Shown piece by piece: positions 7,649-15,971 of a stretch of 44,643 bases of DNA (position 1 is the stretch's first letter; each line of letters starts with the position of its first letter). The DNA is from an uncultured Prevotella sp. (lineage in GTDB: Bacteria > Bacteroidota > Bacteroidia > Bacteroidales > Bacteroidaceae). The position numbers and the translations under genes are program-made. The stretch spans positions 1-44,643 of the forward strand of contig CAMPYJ010000021.1 of the NCBI GenBank assembly GCA_946998205.1. The letters run 5' to 3'. The notes under the pieces were generated by a model. It made no database searches. It worked only from the letters and a program-made list of their open reading frames with translations, and was not told the DNA's origin.

Positions 7649-8731
7649 CTACAGTTTCTCCTTCAATGCTTTGACGATCTCTTCCGGTTCAGGGACGATA
7701 CCTCCGAGACGTCCGAAATGTTCTACCTTGACAGTGTTGTTGATGGCTAACCGCACATCCTGCACCATCTGACCTGCATTTATCTCTGCTACCAGCACAC
7801 CCCTTTTGCCTCGTGCAGCCTCAGCAAGTTCTTTTTGAGGGAATGGCCATAAGGTTATCGGTCGGAACAGACCAACCTTCAACCCTTCCTCGTGTGCCAA
7901 TTCAAGTGCCTTTTCTGCTATCCGGGCCGCACTGCCAAAGGCTACGATGACATAATCGGCATCTTCCATCTGTTGTGTTTCGTATCTTACTTCCTTCTCC
8001 TGAATGGTGTTGTATTTATCCTGGAGATGTAAGTTACGCTCTTCCATCACTTCTGATTTTAGTTCCAACGAAGTGATGATGTTCGGTTTGCGGTCCTTTG
8101 TCCGCCCAACCGTGGCCCATGGGCATTCTTTCTTAATCTCCTCCTCGGTACGACGTGGCTTGAATGGAGGCAGAACCACCTTTTCCATCATCTGTCCTAT
8201 CACGCCATCACTCAGAATCATGGCCGGATTGCGGTATCTGAACGCCAACTCGAAAGCCAAATCAACAAAGTCTGCCATCTCCTGAACAGAGTTTGGAGCC
8301 AACACGATGACATGATAATCACCGTTACCCCCACCCCTTGTTGCCTGAAAATAATCGCTCTGCGAAGGCTGAATGGTTCCCAATCCGGGACCACCCCGCT
8401 GCACATTGACAAACACGCCGGGCAGTTCGGCGCCCGCCATGTAAGAGATACCCTCCTGCATCAACGCTATTCCCGGCGACGAAGAACTCGTCAACACGCG
8501 CTTACCGGCACCTGCGCCGCCATAAACCATATTGATGGACGCCACCTCACTCTCGGCTTGCAGCACCACCATCCCCGTGGTTTCCCACGGTTTGAGCAGT
8601 GCCAGCGTCTCAATAATCTCACTCTGGGGAGTAATGGGATAGCCGAAATAGCCATCAGTGCCACAGCGAATCGCCGCGTTGGCGATAGCCTCGTTCCCTT
8701 TCATCAACGTTATTTCTTGTTCTGCTGCCAT
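7649..8731 (-). CDS. vorB: 2-oxoacid:ferredoxin oxidoreductase, alpha subunit (VorB/KorA type)
   Basis: Alpha subunit carrying the pyrimidine-binding and transketolase C-terminal-like domains. Recognisable motifs are NEAIANAAIRCGTDGYFGYPITPQ at the N-terminus (given in part: GYFGYPITPQSEI), QAESEVASINMVYGGAGAG, and VLVAEINAGQMVQDVRLAI near the C-terminus. I start it at 8731: GGAGG lies 11 nt upstream and the protein then begins MAAEQEITLMKGNEA, as relatives do. The longer frame to 8818 would overlap the ferredoxin gene. Its 360-aa length matches proteins usually labelled VorB in this phylum. It begins 4 nt after the ferredoxin stop. Confidence 0.93.
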   Translation of the reverse strand: MAAEQEITLMKGNEAIANAAIRCGTDGYFGYPITPQSEIIETLALLKPWETTGMVVLQAESEVASINMVYGGAGAGKRVLTSSSSPGIALMQEGISYMAGAELPGVFVNVQRGGPGLGTIQPSQSDYFQATRGGGNGDYHVIVLAPNSVQEMADFVDLAFELAFRYRNPAMILSDGVIGQMMEKVVLPPFKPRRTEEEIKKECPWATVGRTKDRKPNIITSLELKSEVMEERNLHLQDKYNTIQEKEVRYETQQMEDADYVIVAFGSAARIAEKALELAHEEGLKVGLFRPITLWPFPQKELAEAARGKRGVLVAEINAGQMVQDVRLAINNTVKVEHFGRLGGIVPEPEEIVKALKEKL

Positions 8732-8735
8732 CTTG

Positions 8736-8969
8736 TCACGCCTCCACTCGTTTTCTATAAACGGTAATACACCCATCCGGACAAACGATGCCGCATGCCG
8801 CACAACCCACGCAATCATCCGGGTTCACGGCCAGCGCATATCTGTATCCGTGCGTGTTCACTTGTTTCTGAGCCAATTCGATCACCTTTTTCGGACATGC
8901 CACCACGCAGAGCGAACATCCCTTGCAGCGATCGGTATTCACGACTATGGCTCCTTTCATCTTGCTCAT
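8736..8969 (-). CDS. 2x[4Fe-4S] ferredoxin subunit of the 2-oxoacid oxidoreductase
   Basis: Delta subunit that carries electrons out of the oxidoreductase. It has two classic cluster motifs, CKGCSLCVVACP and CVGCAACGIVCP, within 77 residues. The start at 8969 (MSKMKGAIVVNTDRC) is preferred to the ATG at 9005, which lies inside the preceding TPR gene and adds twelve non-conserved residues. Gene order (delta, alpha, beta, gamma) is the usual one. Confidence 0.93.
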   Translation of the reverse strand: MSKMKGAIVVNTDRCKGCSLCVVACPKKVIELAQKQVNTHGYRYALAVNPDDCVGCAACGIVCPDGCITVYRKRVEA

Positions 8970-8988
8970 TGTATAATGTTTTATGTGT

Positions 8989-9168
8989 CTAAGGATTGTA
9001 AGCATCCTTATTGTAAAAGCTCAGAATGTCCTCTACCATCTGTTTGGCCGCCACGGCGGGCGACTGGGGGTCCAACTCGATGGCCTCCAGATAGCAATTC
9101 AGCGCCATCTGCCAGTTTCCCTGCTGCCGGTAGCGGTTGCCTTGTTGATAGAATTCTTCTGCCGTCAT
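8989..9168 (-). CDS. Small TPR protein (59 aa)
   Basis: A 59-residue protein that is essentially one tetratricopeptide repeat: AEEFYQQGNRYRQQGNWQMA, then AIELDPQSP. Its start ATG at 9168 overlaps the folD stop as ATGA, and it ends 19 nt before the ferredoxin gene, so it belongs to the operon. The longer upstream frame inside folD is discarded. The function is unknown; it could help assemble the oxidoreductase, but that is only inferred from position. Confidence 0.82.
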   Translation of the reverse strand: MTAEEFYQQGNRYRQQGNWQMALNCYLEAIELDPQSPAVAAKQMVEDILSFYNKDAYNP

Positions 9169-10043
9169 TTGTAATATTCTTTTTTTGCCGCCGCCAACGT
9201 ATTCTTCATCAGCGAGCATATCGTCATGGGACCCACTCCACCGGGTACCGGTGTGATGTAACTGCACTTTGCCGACACCTCATCAAACTTCACATCTCCA
9301 TTGAGCCGGAACCCACTCTTACGAGAAGCGTCGGGCACGCGCGTGGTTCCCACGTCAATCACTACGGCCCCCTCTTTCACCATGTCAGCCCGCACGAAGT
9401 CTGGTTTACCAACGGCCGCGATGATGATGTCGGCCTGCCGGCACTCTTCCTTCAAGGCCTTGGAATGACTGTGGCATACCGTCACCGTGGCATCGCCATA
9501 TTGTTTTTGCATCATGAGCTGCGCCATGGGCTTGCCTACGATGTTGCTTCGCCCCAGAACGACACATTTTTTCCCACTCGTCTCAATGTCATAACGCCGC
9601 AACAGGGTGAGGATGCCCAGCGGCGTGGCCGGGATGAAGCAAGGAAGACCTATCGCCATGCGTCCCGCGTTGATGGGATGAAAGCCGTCCACGTCTTTCC
9701 TGTAGTCAACGGCCATGATGATTTTCTGCTCATCAATGTGCTCTGGCAGCGGCAACTGCACGATAAAGCCATCCACGTCTTCGTCTTTATTCAGCCTGTC
9801 TACGCACCGCAAGAGTTCTTCTTCGGTGACATCTGCCTCGTATCGTATCAAGGTTGACTTGAATCCGCATTGCTCGCAAGTCAGCACTTTGTTCCTGACA
9901 TACGTTTCACTGCCGCCGTCGTGTCCCACCAAGACAGCCGCCAAGTGAGGCTGCTTGCCGCCCCTGTGGGCCATCGCTTTCACTTCTTCGGCTATTTCTG
10001 CCTTGATGACTGCGGCCGTTGCCTTACCGTCTATGAGTCGCAT
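9165..10043 (-). CDS. folD: Bifunctional methylene-THF dehydrogenase / methenyl-THF cyclohydrolase
   Basis: Interconverts 5,10-methylene-, methenyl- and 10-formyl-tetrahydrofolate in cytosolic one-carbon metabolism. The active-site segment GGSETYVRNK has its catalytic Lys at residue 52. DGFIVQLPLPEHI and DGFHPINAG follow, then the NADP-binding CVVLGRSNIVGKPMAQLM, and finally PVPGGVGPMTICSL. At 292 aa it is standard length. It lies 30 nt after ffh and overlaps the small TPR gene by 4 nt. Confidence 0.97.
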   Translation of the reverse strand: MRLIDGKATAAVIKAEIAEEVKAMAHRGGKQPHLAAVLVGHDGGSETYVRNKVLTCEQCGFKSTLIRYEADVTEEELLRCVDRLNKDEDVDGFIVQLPLPEHIDEQKIIMAVDYRKDVDGFHPINAGRMAIGLPCFIPATPLGILTLLRRYDIETSGKKCVVLGRSNIVGKPMAQLMMQKQYGDATVTVCHSHSKALKEECRQADIIIAAVGKPDFVRADMVKEGAVVIDVGTTRVPDASRKSGFRLNGDVKFDEVSAKCSYITPVPGGVGPMTICSLMKNTLAAAKKEYYK

Positions 10044-10073
10044 TCCGCTTCTTTCTCCTTGTCTAAAAAAACA

Positions 10074-11411
10074 TCAGCGCATCTTTGGCATTCCCTTCAT
10101 GCGGCTCATCATGCCGGCCATGCGGTTACCGGTGAGCATCTTCATCATCTTGCGCGTCTGGTCGAACTGCTTGATCAGCCGATTCACCTCCTGAACGTCC
10201 GTTCCGCTACCTTTGGCAATGCGCTGACGGCGCGAGGAATTCAGTATTTCAGGGTTCGTGCGCTCTTGCGGTGTCATGCTCTTGATGATGGCCTCGATGC
10301 CCTTGAACGAGTTGTTGTCGATGTCAACGTCCTTGATTGCCTTGCCCACGCCCGGTATCATGGCAGCCAAGTCCTTGATGTTACCCATCTTCTTGATTTG
10401 CTCTATCTGTTTGAGAAAGTCGTTGAAGTCGAACTTGTTCTTTTGGATTTTCTTTTGCAGACGCTTGGCTTCTTCCTCGTCAAACTGCTCCTGCGCGCGC
10501 TCTACCAAAGAGACGATGTCGCCCATGCCTAAGATTCGGTCGGCCATACGCGAGGGATGGAACACGTCAATGGCTTCCATCTTCTCGCCAGTACCCACAA
10601 ACTTGATGGGCTTGGCAACCACCGTGCGGATGGAAAGCGCGGCGCCGCCGCGGGTATCGCCGTCCAACTTGGTGAGTACAACGCCGTTGAAGTCAAGCCG
10701 GTCGTTAAATTCTTTCGCGGTATTCACGGCATCCTGTCCCGTCATCGCGTCGACGACGAACAGGGTTTCGTCTGGATGAACGGCTTCTTTGAGGCGTGCT
10801 ATCTCATCCATCATCTCCTCGTCTACCGCCAAACGGCCGGCCGTATCGATGATTACCACATCATTGCCTTTGGCTTTAGCTTGCCGTATGGCTTGGTTGG
10901 CAATGGCAACCACGTCCTTGCTGTCAGGCTCGCTGTACACCTCAACGCCCACCTGGCCACCAACAACCTTCAGCTGTTCGATGGCAGCGGGACGGTATAC
11001 GTCGCAAGCAACCAGCAAAGGATTCTTCCGCTGCTTGCTCTTGAGCAGGTTGGCCAGCTTCCCCGAGAACGTAGTCTTGCCCGATCCCTGCAGACCCGAC
11101 ATCAGAATGACGGCCGGTTTGGATTCCAACCGCAGTCCGACAGCCTCGCCACCCATGAGCTCTGCCAGCTCATCGTGTACGATCTTCACCATCAACTGCC
11201 CAGGTTTCACGGCTGTGAGCACGTTCATGCCCATGGCCTTCTCCTTAACCCGGTCGGTGAAGCTCTTGGCCACCTTGTAGTTAACGTCGGCGTCCAACAA
11301 TGCGCGCCGCACGTCTTTCAACGTTTCAGCGACGTTAATCTCGGTAATCTTTCCTTCACCTTTCAGTATTTTAAAGGATCTTTCCAGTCTATCACTTAAA
11401 TTCTCGAACAT
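10074..11411 (-). CDS. ffh: Signal recognition particle protein Ffh (SRP54)
   Basis: GTPase that binds signal sequences with SRP RNA and targets ribosomes to the membrane. Residues 1-295 are the NG domain, with P-loop GLQGSGKTT at 106-114, DTAGRL at 189-194 and TKLDGDTRGG at 247-256. Residues about 300-445 are the Met-rich M domain (GVGKAIKDVDIDNN, SGTDVQEVNRLIKQF, MMKMLTGNRMAGMMSRMKGM). The length of 445 aa is typical. It is the first gene of a seven-gene operon and has a leader of about 215 nt. Confidence 0.98.
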   Translation of the reverse strand: MFENLSDRLERSFKILKGEGKITEINVAETLKDVRRALLDADVNYKVAKSFTDRVKEKAMGMNVLTAVKPGQLMVKIVHDELAELMGGEAVGLRLESKPAVILMSGLQGSGKTTFSGKLANLLKSKQRKNPLLVACDVYRPAAIEQLKVVGGQVGVEVYSEPDSKDVVAIANQAIRQAKAKGNDVVIIDTAGRLAVDEEMMDEIARLKEAVHPDETLFVVDAMTGQDAVNTAKEFNDRLDFNGVVLTKLDGDTRGGAALSIRTVVAKPIKFVGTGEKMEAIDVFHPSRMADRILGMGDIVSLVERAQEQFDEEEAKRLQKKIQKNKFDFNDFLKQIEQIKKMGNIKDLAAMIPGVGKAIKDVDIDNNSFKGIEAIIKSMTPQERTNPEILNSSRRQRIAKGSGTDVQEVNRLIKQFDQTRKMMKMLTGNRMAGMMSRMKGMPKMR

Positions 11412-11625
11412 TGTTTTATGATGTTTGCTTGATGATTATTTTCTTACTTGCCTTCATGCTGAGAAGCAATTCCCCCGCGGTGTGGAAAAGAACAAGACAA
11501 CAACGCGGCGAATGATGTGTGAGGCGTATTCATATGCATGCCGTGGAGATGACAACCTGCCGGTACCGACAACGGCCTGACGGATGTCGGCCGGGGTGTA
11601 AACACTGCCCGCAAGCACCCTCCAC
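11412..11625 (-). promoter_or_regulatory. Long 5' leader of ffh
   Basis: From the promoter at 11633-11663 to the ffh ATG is about 215 nt of GC-rich sequence with several self-complementary stretches (for example GGCCGTTGTCGGTACCGGC). A short frame (ATG at 11539) runs through part of it. I recognise no known riboswitch core in it. Confidence 0.45.
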
Positions 11626-11632
11626 ACTCTTG

Positions 11633-11663
11633 CAAAAGTAATATTTTTTTTCGATTCTCCAAG
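11633..11663 (-). promoter_or_regulatory. Promoter of the ffh-folD-vor operon
   Basis: CTTG at 11660-11663, a 19-bp spacer, then a perfect TACTTTTG at 11633-11640. Confidence 0.65.
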
Positions 11664-11758
11664 TGATTTAGCTTAAATTATCAAGGAAAACATGGCCTTA
11701 TTGCACAAATTCAATCCAGTGTGCAAGTCGATATGCTTTTCCTGCTTCGACAAGCCCT

Positions 11759-11868
11759 CATAAGGCTTGGTTTTCAATAACATGGAGCTTAGCACCCAAT
11801 TGCATGGAGTTTCACCTCCAATTGCATGGAGTTTGGCGCTCAATTGCATGGAGTTTGAATGAGCGAAT
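11759..11868. repeat. 22-bp degenerate tandem array 2 (5 units)
   Basis: Units start at 11759, 11781, 11803, 11825 and 11847, all 22 bp apart. The core reads CATGGAGTTTGG with CAATTG closing most units. The array lies about 70 nt beyond the stop of the nuclease gene, in the same orientation relative to the gene as array 1. The rest of the 11664-11940 spacer holds nothing I recognise. Confidence 0.85.
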
Positions 11869-11940
11869 CAAGCAATTGATTATCAACACAATACGAACAC
11901 CAACATCTCCTCCCCTACCATCGGAAACTTGTTTGGTCAG

Positions 11941-12891
11941 TCAGTCCCACCGGAGCCTGGCCACCAAGGGCAGATGGTCACTGAACCCGTTGAGATAGCG
12001 AGGGCCCAGATAATTCCTCCGGGGCTGCACTCCACCGTATTTCTCATCTTCTTTCAGCAAAAAAGGGGCATCATGCACATGACATTCCACCAGCCTTTTC
12101 GCCGCGAGTTCGTCCACCATGACATGATCCAAGCTGCCCCAATCGCCCCGGAAGCGGTACGTGCCTTTAGCTCCGTGCGTGCCGACGGCGTGCTGGGAGA
12201 CTTCTACGAAGCCATGCTCGGTGAGCCGTCGGATGTTGTCATCCGTGGAATAGTCGTTGAAGTCGCCCATCACCAAGAGGTGAGGGCACGCCGACAAGGC
12301 GCGAAGCGAATCAACCGACTGCATCAACCGCTCGCCCACCAACCTGCGGAAGGCGCGGGTAGCACGCTCGCCCCCCATCCTGCTGGGGGTGTGTACCACA
12401 AAAACGTGCAGCGTGTCTCGCAGGCCTACCAGTCCCTTCGCATACAGGATGTCACGCGTGGGGCGCATCTCTTTCATGGGATGGATGCGGATGGAATAAG
12501 ATTGAAGTAATTGAAAAGAGAACGGAGAATACAACAAGGCCACGTCAATGCCACGTTCGTCAGGCGAATTGGTCATCACATACTCATACCGGGCCTTGCG
12601 CAACAGCGACCGTTTGGTCAAGTCGACCAAACAACTGTCGTTCTCCACCTCGCACAGGCCCACAAGGTCGGGCAGCGACCAGCCATCGTTTGATTCGCCA
12701 CACGATAGGATGGTCTGCCCGATGCGGTTCACTTTCTTCCAATAACGGTTAGGCGTCCAATGATAATCAGAGGAAGGCAGAAACTGCTCATCATGCTTCA
12801 AACTGTCATGGCGGCAGTCAAAAAAGTTCTCACAGTTCAGTTCAACCACCGTGAACACCCCCAACAGCAGGCTCAGCAGACACGTCATCAT
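11941..12891 (-). CDS. Endonuclease/exonuclease/phosphatase family protein, exported
   Basis: Mg-dependent phosphoesterase of the DNase I-like fold. The catalytic signature runs VELNCENFFD (Asn), LVGLCEVEN (catalytic Glu), VVHTPSRMGG, HLLVMGDFNDYSTD (Asp/Asn), WGSLDHVMV and GFSDHLPLVARL (final Asp-His). A hydrophobic N-terminus (MMTCLLSLLLGVF) suggests export. The start could also be the second Met. The substrate is unknown: extracellular DNA, phospholipid or an inositol phosphate are all possible. The upstream transporter gene ends 7 nt before it, so the two are co-transcribed. Confidence 0.85.
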   Translation of the reverse strand: MMTCLLSLLLGVFTVVELNCENFFDCRHDSLKHDEQFLPSSDYHWTPNRYWKKVNRIGQTILSCGESNDGWSLPDLVGLCEVENDSCLVDLTKRSLLRKARYEYVMTNSPDERGIDVALLYSPFSFQLLQSYSIRIHPMKEMRPTRDILYAKGLVGLRDTLHVFVVHTPSRMGGERATRAFRRLVGERLMQSVDSLRALSACPHLLVMGDFNDYSTDDNIRRLTEHGFVEVSQHAVGTHGAKGTYRFRGDWGSLDHVMVDELAAKRLVECHVHDAPFLLKEDEKYGGVQPRRNYLGPRYLNGFSDHLPLVARLRWD

Positions 12892-12898
12892 CGCAGCG

Positions 12899-13789
12899 TC
12901 AAGCGTTTTTTCCCGCGGGTGTCCGCCCCTTTCGGCCGCTCAGGTACAATCCCGTCAATATCAGCGCGGTGCCCGCGACGAAGAAAACCGTAATCTCCTC
13001 GCGCAGTATCCATGCGGCGAAGATGATGGTTGTCACGGGATTCACATACACATAATTGGTTGCCTGCAACGCACCCAACCGCGACATCACCCACGTCCAC
13101 AGCCAGAAACAGAGCATGGAGGCCACCGCTCCCAGAAACAGCAGGTTGCACAGTATCTTGGGTTGCATCAAGGTGTCGAGACCGGGAAAGCCCGGAACGA
13201 CGGCATAGTAGGGCAACACGGTGAGCAGTCCGTAGAAGAACACCTTGCGGGTGATGAAGGTCGTGGAGTATTTCTCATTGGCTTTCTTGAGCAACAGCGA
13301 GTACACCGCCCAGCTCACGCAAGCCAGCAGGGCCAGCGAATCGCCCAGCGGAGAGAGATTGAGCACCAGCTGACCGTTGAGTACCACGGCCGCCATGCCC
13401 ACGAACGAGATGGCCGTTCCGATGATTTGCCACTTGCCGAGCGGCTCGCCCCTGAACCATATCCGGTGGAGCAGCATGGTGAACAGCGGACATGAGCACA
13501 CGATGAGCGACACGTTCATGGCCGTTGAGTAACCCAACGCCACGTTTTGCGCCAGGAAGAACACCGTGCCGCCTGTCAATCCCAGTCCCGCCATCAGCAG
13601 CTCATCTTTCCATGTGCGAGAAAAGACGTGCCTGTGAGAGAACAGCGACAGCAGCACATAAGCCATCAGAAAACGCAACGTGTACACCTGGGCCGGCGAA
13701 ACGCCACTTTGAATCAGCACCTTGGTGGAGATGAAGGTAGAGCCCCAGACGGCCACCGTGAGGAAAGCAACAACGTGATAAAACCACAT
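12899..13789 (-). CDS. DMT-superfamily transporter (EamA)
   Basis: Inner-membrane drug/metabolite-type permease with ten hydrophobic segments in two EamA halves. The first half begins AVWGSTFISTKVLIQSGVSP and the second includes SLLALLACVSWAVYSLLLKK-like sequence (seen as DSLALLACVSWAVYSLLLKK). At 296 aa it has the usual length. The substrate cannot be told from sequence. It has its own -7 box overlapping the tyrA stop codon and leads into the nuclease-family gene. Confidence 0.9.
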   Translation of the reverse strand: MWFYHVVAFLTVAVWGSTFISTKVLIQSGVSPAQVYTLRFLMAYVLLSLFSHRHVFSRTWKDELLMAGLGLTGGTVFFLAQNVALGYSTAMNVSLIVCSCPLFTMLLHRIWFRGEPLGKWQIIGTAISFVGMAAVVLNGQLVLNLSPLGDSLALLACVSWAVYSLLLKKANEKYSTTFITRKVFFYGLLTVLPYYAVVPGFPGLDTLMQPKILCNLLFLGAVASMLCFWLWTWVMSRLGALQATNYVYVNPVTTIIFAAWILREEITVFFVAGTALILTGLYLSGRKGRTPAGKNA

Positions 13790-13829
13790 GACAAACGCAT
13801 TTGTTAAGGTTGAGACACTTTTTGTACTG

Positions 13830-13837
13830 CAAAGCTA
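13830..13837 (-). promoter_or_regulatory. -7 box (TAGCTTTG) of the transporter operon
   Basis: A perfect TAnnTTTG whose TAG is also the tyrA stop codon. The transporter ATG is about 40 nt downstream. The -33 element is weak. Confidence 0.5.
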
Positions 13838-14617
13838 CAAATCTTCTTTCACATTCCGCCTTATTTTCGCCAGATACCTTTTCATCCCTTCGGCATCCTT
13901 GTTGTCGATGATGTTCAGAAGTTCTTTCAGTTCTACCCGTATCTGCGACACCTGGTCGTGCGTGTAGGGATTGAAAAGTATCTCCTGCAAGAGGTAATCA
14001 TCCTCGTTCAACACGCCCTTGGCAATGCTCATGTGCCGCTTGAACGTCGTTCCGGGCGCGTCTTGATGCTTCATCACGGCGGCGAAGACGAACGTACTGA
14101 CAAAGGGAATGCTCAGTGAGTAAGCTACGGTTTTGTCGTGTTCATCAAAGGTGTACTCATAGATGTGCAGCCCCAGGCGCTGGTACAGATCCTTGAAGAA
14201 GATGCGCCCCATGTAGTCACCCTCACTGATGACGATGGCATTCTCCTCATTCAGCTGGTTCAGGTTGGCGAAAGTCGGCCCGAACATGGGATGCGTAGAA
14301 ACGTAAGGGTGACCGGCCTGCTCGTAATAATCCTTCAAACCCGTCTTCACCGAGCTGATGTCACTCAATATACAGTTGGGCGGCAAATAGGGCATCACCT
14401 CCTGAAAAGCCGAGATGGTGTATTTCACCGTCACGGCGTTGATGACCAGTTCGGGTTGAAAGGCCCGCACCTCGTCCATCGAGGTGAAGCGCTGACAATT
14501 GTATGTGAAGCGCATTCGCTTCGGATCTTTCTCGTACACGGCCGTTTCATGGTCGAAACTCAGCAGGTCAAGGAAGAAACTTCCCATCTTACCCGCACCC
14601 ATTATCAATATTCGCAT
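13835..14617 (-). CDS. tyrA: Prephenate dehydrogenase
   Basis: Oxidatively decarboxylates prephenate to 4-hydroxyphenylpyruvate for tyrosine synthesis. Residues 1-12 hold the dinucleotide-binding loop LIMGAGKMG. ILSDISSVKTGLKDYYEQAG and THPMFGPTFANL are the substrate-domain motifs shared by TyrA proteins. At 260 aa it lacks fused mutase or ACT domains, and the mutase is supplied by the neighbouring DAHP synthase fusion. It is the last gene of the aromatic operon and is separated from the previous one by a 155-nt spacer filled by an inverted repeat. Confidence 0.92.
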   Translation of the reverse strand: MRILIMGAGKMGSFFLDLLSFDHETAVYEKDPKRMRFTYNCQRFTSMDEVRAFQPELVINAVTVKYTISAFQEVMPYLPPNCILSDISSVKTGLKDYYEQAGHPYVSTHPMFGPTFANLNQLNEENAIVISEGDYMGRIFFKDLYQRLGLHIYEYTFDEHDKTVAYSLSIPFVSTFVFAAVMKHQDAPGTTFKRHMSIAKGVLNEDDYLLQEILFNPYTHDQVSQIRVELKELLNIIDNKDAEGMKRYLAKIRRNVKEDL

Positions 14618-14644
14618 AGCTTGGTTTTAATTCATCATTCATCA

Positions 14645-14780
14645 TTCATAATATAGTTGACAAGTTTACGAGTTTACAAGTTCACCAGTTGATAGTCTTA
14701 TTAGCAATAAGTCTATTTACTTGTCTCCTCGTCAACTTGTAAACTCGTAAACTCGTAAACTTGTCAACTATATTATGAAT
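14645..14780. repeat. 34-bp perfect inverted repeat inside the aromatic operon
   Basis: The arm at 14645-14678 is the exact reverse complement of 14747-14780. The arms contain the small repeat GAGTTTAC/AAGTTTAC, and the right arm carries one extra copy. The element supplies the last codons and stop of the DAHP synthase gene and fills the gap to tyrA. As RNA it would make a very stable stem between the two cistrons. A shorter, similar tandem (GAGTTTTTGAGTT twice) sits at 23022-23053 before the copper ATPase gene. Confidence 0.85.
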
Positions 14781-15837
14781 TAATGATTTTCAGTTGTTGT
14801 CTCACACTCTCCTGGTGTATCTCTTCAAAGATGTTGGCCACACTCTCAGCCGAGATGCCACACTGCAGGCCCTGCTGTCCTCGCTTTTCCAATATCTCCT
14901 TGTAACGATTTGACTGCAGCACGGTCATGTTGTGTTCTTTCTTGTACTGCCCTATTTCACGACAAACACGAAGACGTTTTGACAAAAGAGCCATGAGTTC
15001 ATCATCCAACTCGTCAATCTGCGCGCGCAAGCTACGCAGACCCTCGGTCGTGGCATGCTCATCGCGTATCACCAACATGCTCAGGATGACGTCCAAGGCA
15101 TCTGGGGCTACCTGCTGTTTGGCGTCGCTCCAGGCGTTGTCGGGATTACAATGCGACTCCACGATAAGCCCATCGAATCCCAAATCCATCGCTTGTTGGC
15201 TGAGTGGCCCTATCAACTCTCTGCGCCCACCGATATGACTTGGGTCGCAAATGATGGGCAGTTCGGGGATGCGGCGACGCAGTTCAATGGGGATTTGCCA
15301 CATTGGAAGATTTCGATACACAGTTTTTTCATAGCTTGAAAAACCGCGATGAATAGCTCCTAAACGCTTTACGCCGGCCCTGTTGAGACGCTCCAAGGCT
15401 CCAATCCACAATTCCAAGTCGGGATTGACGGGGTTTTTGACAAGCACGGGAATGTCCACTCCCCGCAGAGAGTCGGCCAAAGCCTGCATGGCAAAGGGGT
15501 TGGCAGCGGTGCGTGCCCCTATCCAAAGGATGTCTAAACCATGCTTCAAACACAGCTCTACATGCTCTGGGGTGGCCACTTCCGTGGAAACAAGCATACC
15601 CGTCTCATCCTTCACGCGCTTCAACCACGGCAAAGCCTCCTCGCCTTTCCCTTCAAAACCTCCGGGTTTGGTGCGGGGTTTCCACACGCCAGCACGAAAG
15701 TTGTGACAGCCTTTGGCCTTCAATTGGCGCGCCGTTGTCATGACCTGCTCTTCCGTCTCCGCACTGCAAGGCCCCGCGATGACGAAAGGTCGTTCCAAAT
15801 CACTCAGCATATTCAGGGATAACAAATCTAATTCCAT
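14773..15837 (-). CDS. Bifunctional DAHP synthase / chorismate mutase
   Basis: Joins the first shikimate-pathway step to the branch-point reaction. Residues 1-260 form a KDO8P-synthase-like DAHP synthase (FVIAGPCSAE, FRAGVWKPRTKPGGFEG, LWIGARTAANPF, ICDPSHIGGRRELI, GLIVESHCNPDNAWSDAKQQ). Residues about 270-354 form an AroQ-type chorismate mutase (LRAQIDELDDELMALLSKRL, then EIGQYKKEHN). An AAGGAG motif lies 10 nt before the ATG. Such fusions usually let the mutase domain sense prephenate for feedback control. It sits between the aminotransferase and tyrA. Confidence 0.95.
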   Translation of the reverse strand: MELDLLSLNMLSDLERPFVIAGPCSAETEEQVMTTARQLKAKGCHNFRAGVWKPRTKPGGFEGKGEEALPWLKRVKDETGMLVSTEVATPEHVELCLKHGLDILWIGARTAANPFAMQALADSLRGVDIPVLVKNPVNPDLELWIGALERLNRAGVKRLGAIHRGFSSYEKTVYRNLPMWQIPIELRRRIPELPIICDPSHIGGRRELIGPLSQQAMDLGFDGLIVESHCNPDNAWSDAKQQVAPDALDVILSMLVIRDEHATTEGLRSLRAQIDELDDELMALLSKRLRVCREIGQYKKEHNMTVLQSNRYKEILEKRGQQGLQCGISAESVANIFEEIHQESVRQQLKIINS

Positions 15838-15971
15838 CTTTCTCTCCTTTCTCTTTCACCTGGCTCTCCATGAGCCATTCGGAAGGAAATATCTTTAATT
15901 ATGTGTACTGTCGCTATTTTTTTCGTGCAAGACAATTTGTCTTACGCTGCAAAATCACTCTTACCCGACAC

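Noticed and set aside
8818..9267. Longer starts for the alpha, ferredoxin and small TPR genes
   Set aside because: The extensions overlap the preceding genes, lack conservation, and better starts with suitable spacing exist at 8731, 8969 and 9168.
11444..11662. 72-residue minus-strand ORF before ffh
   Set aside because: It begins upstream of the predicted transcription start, has no motif and low-complexity composition; it is better read as leader RNA.
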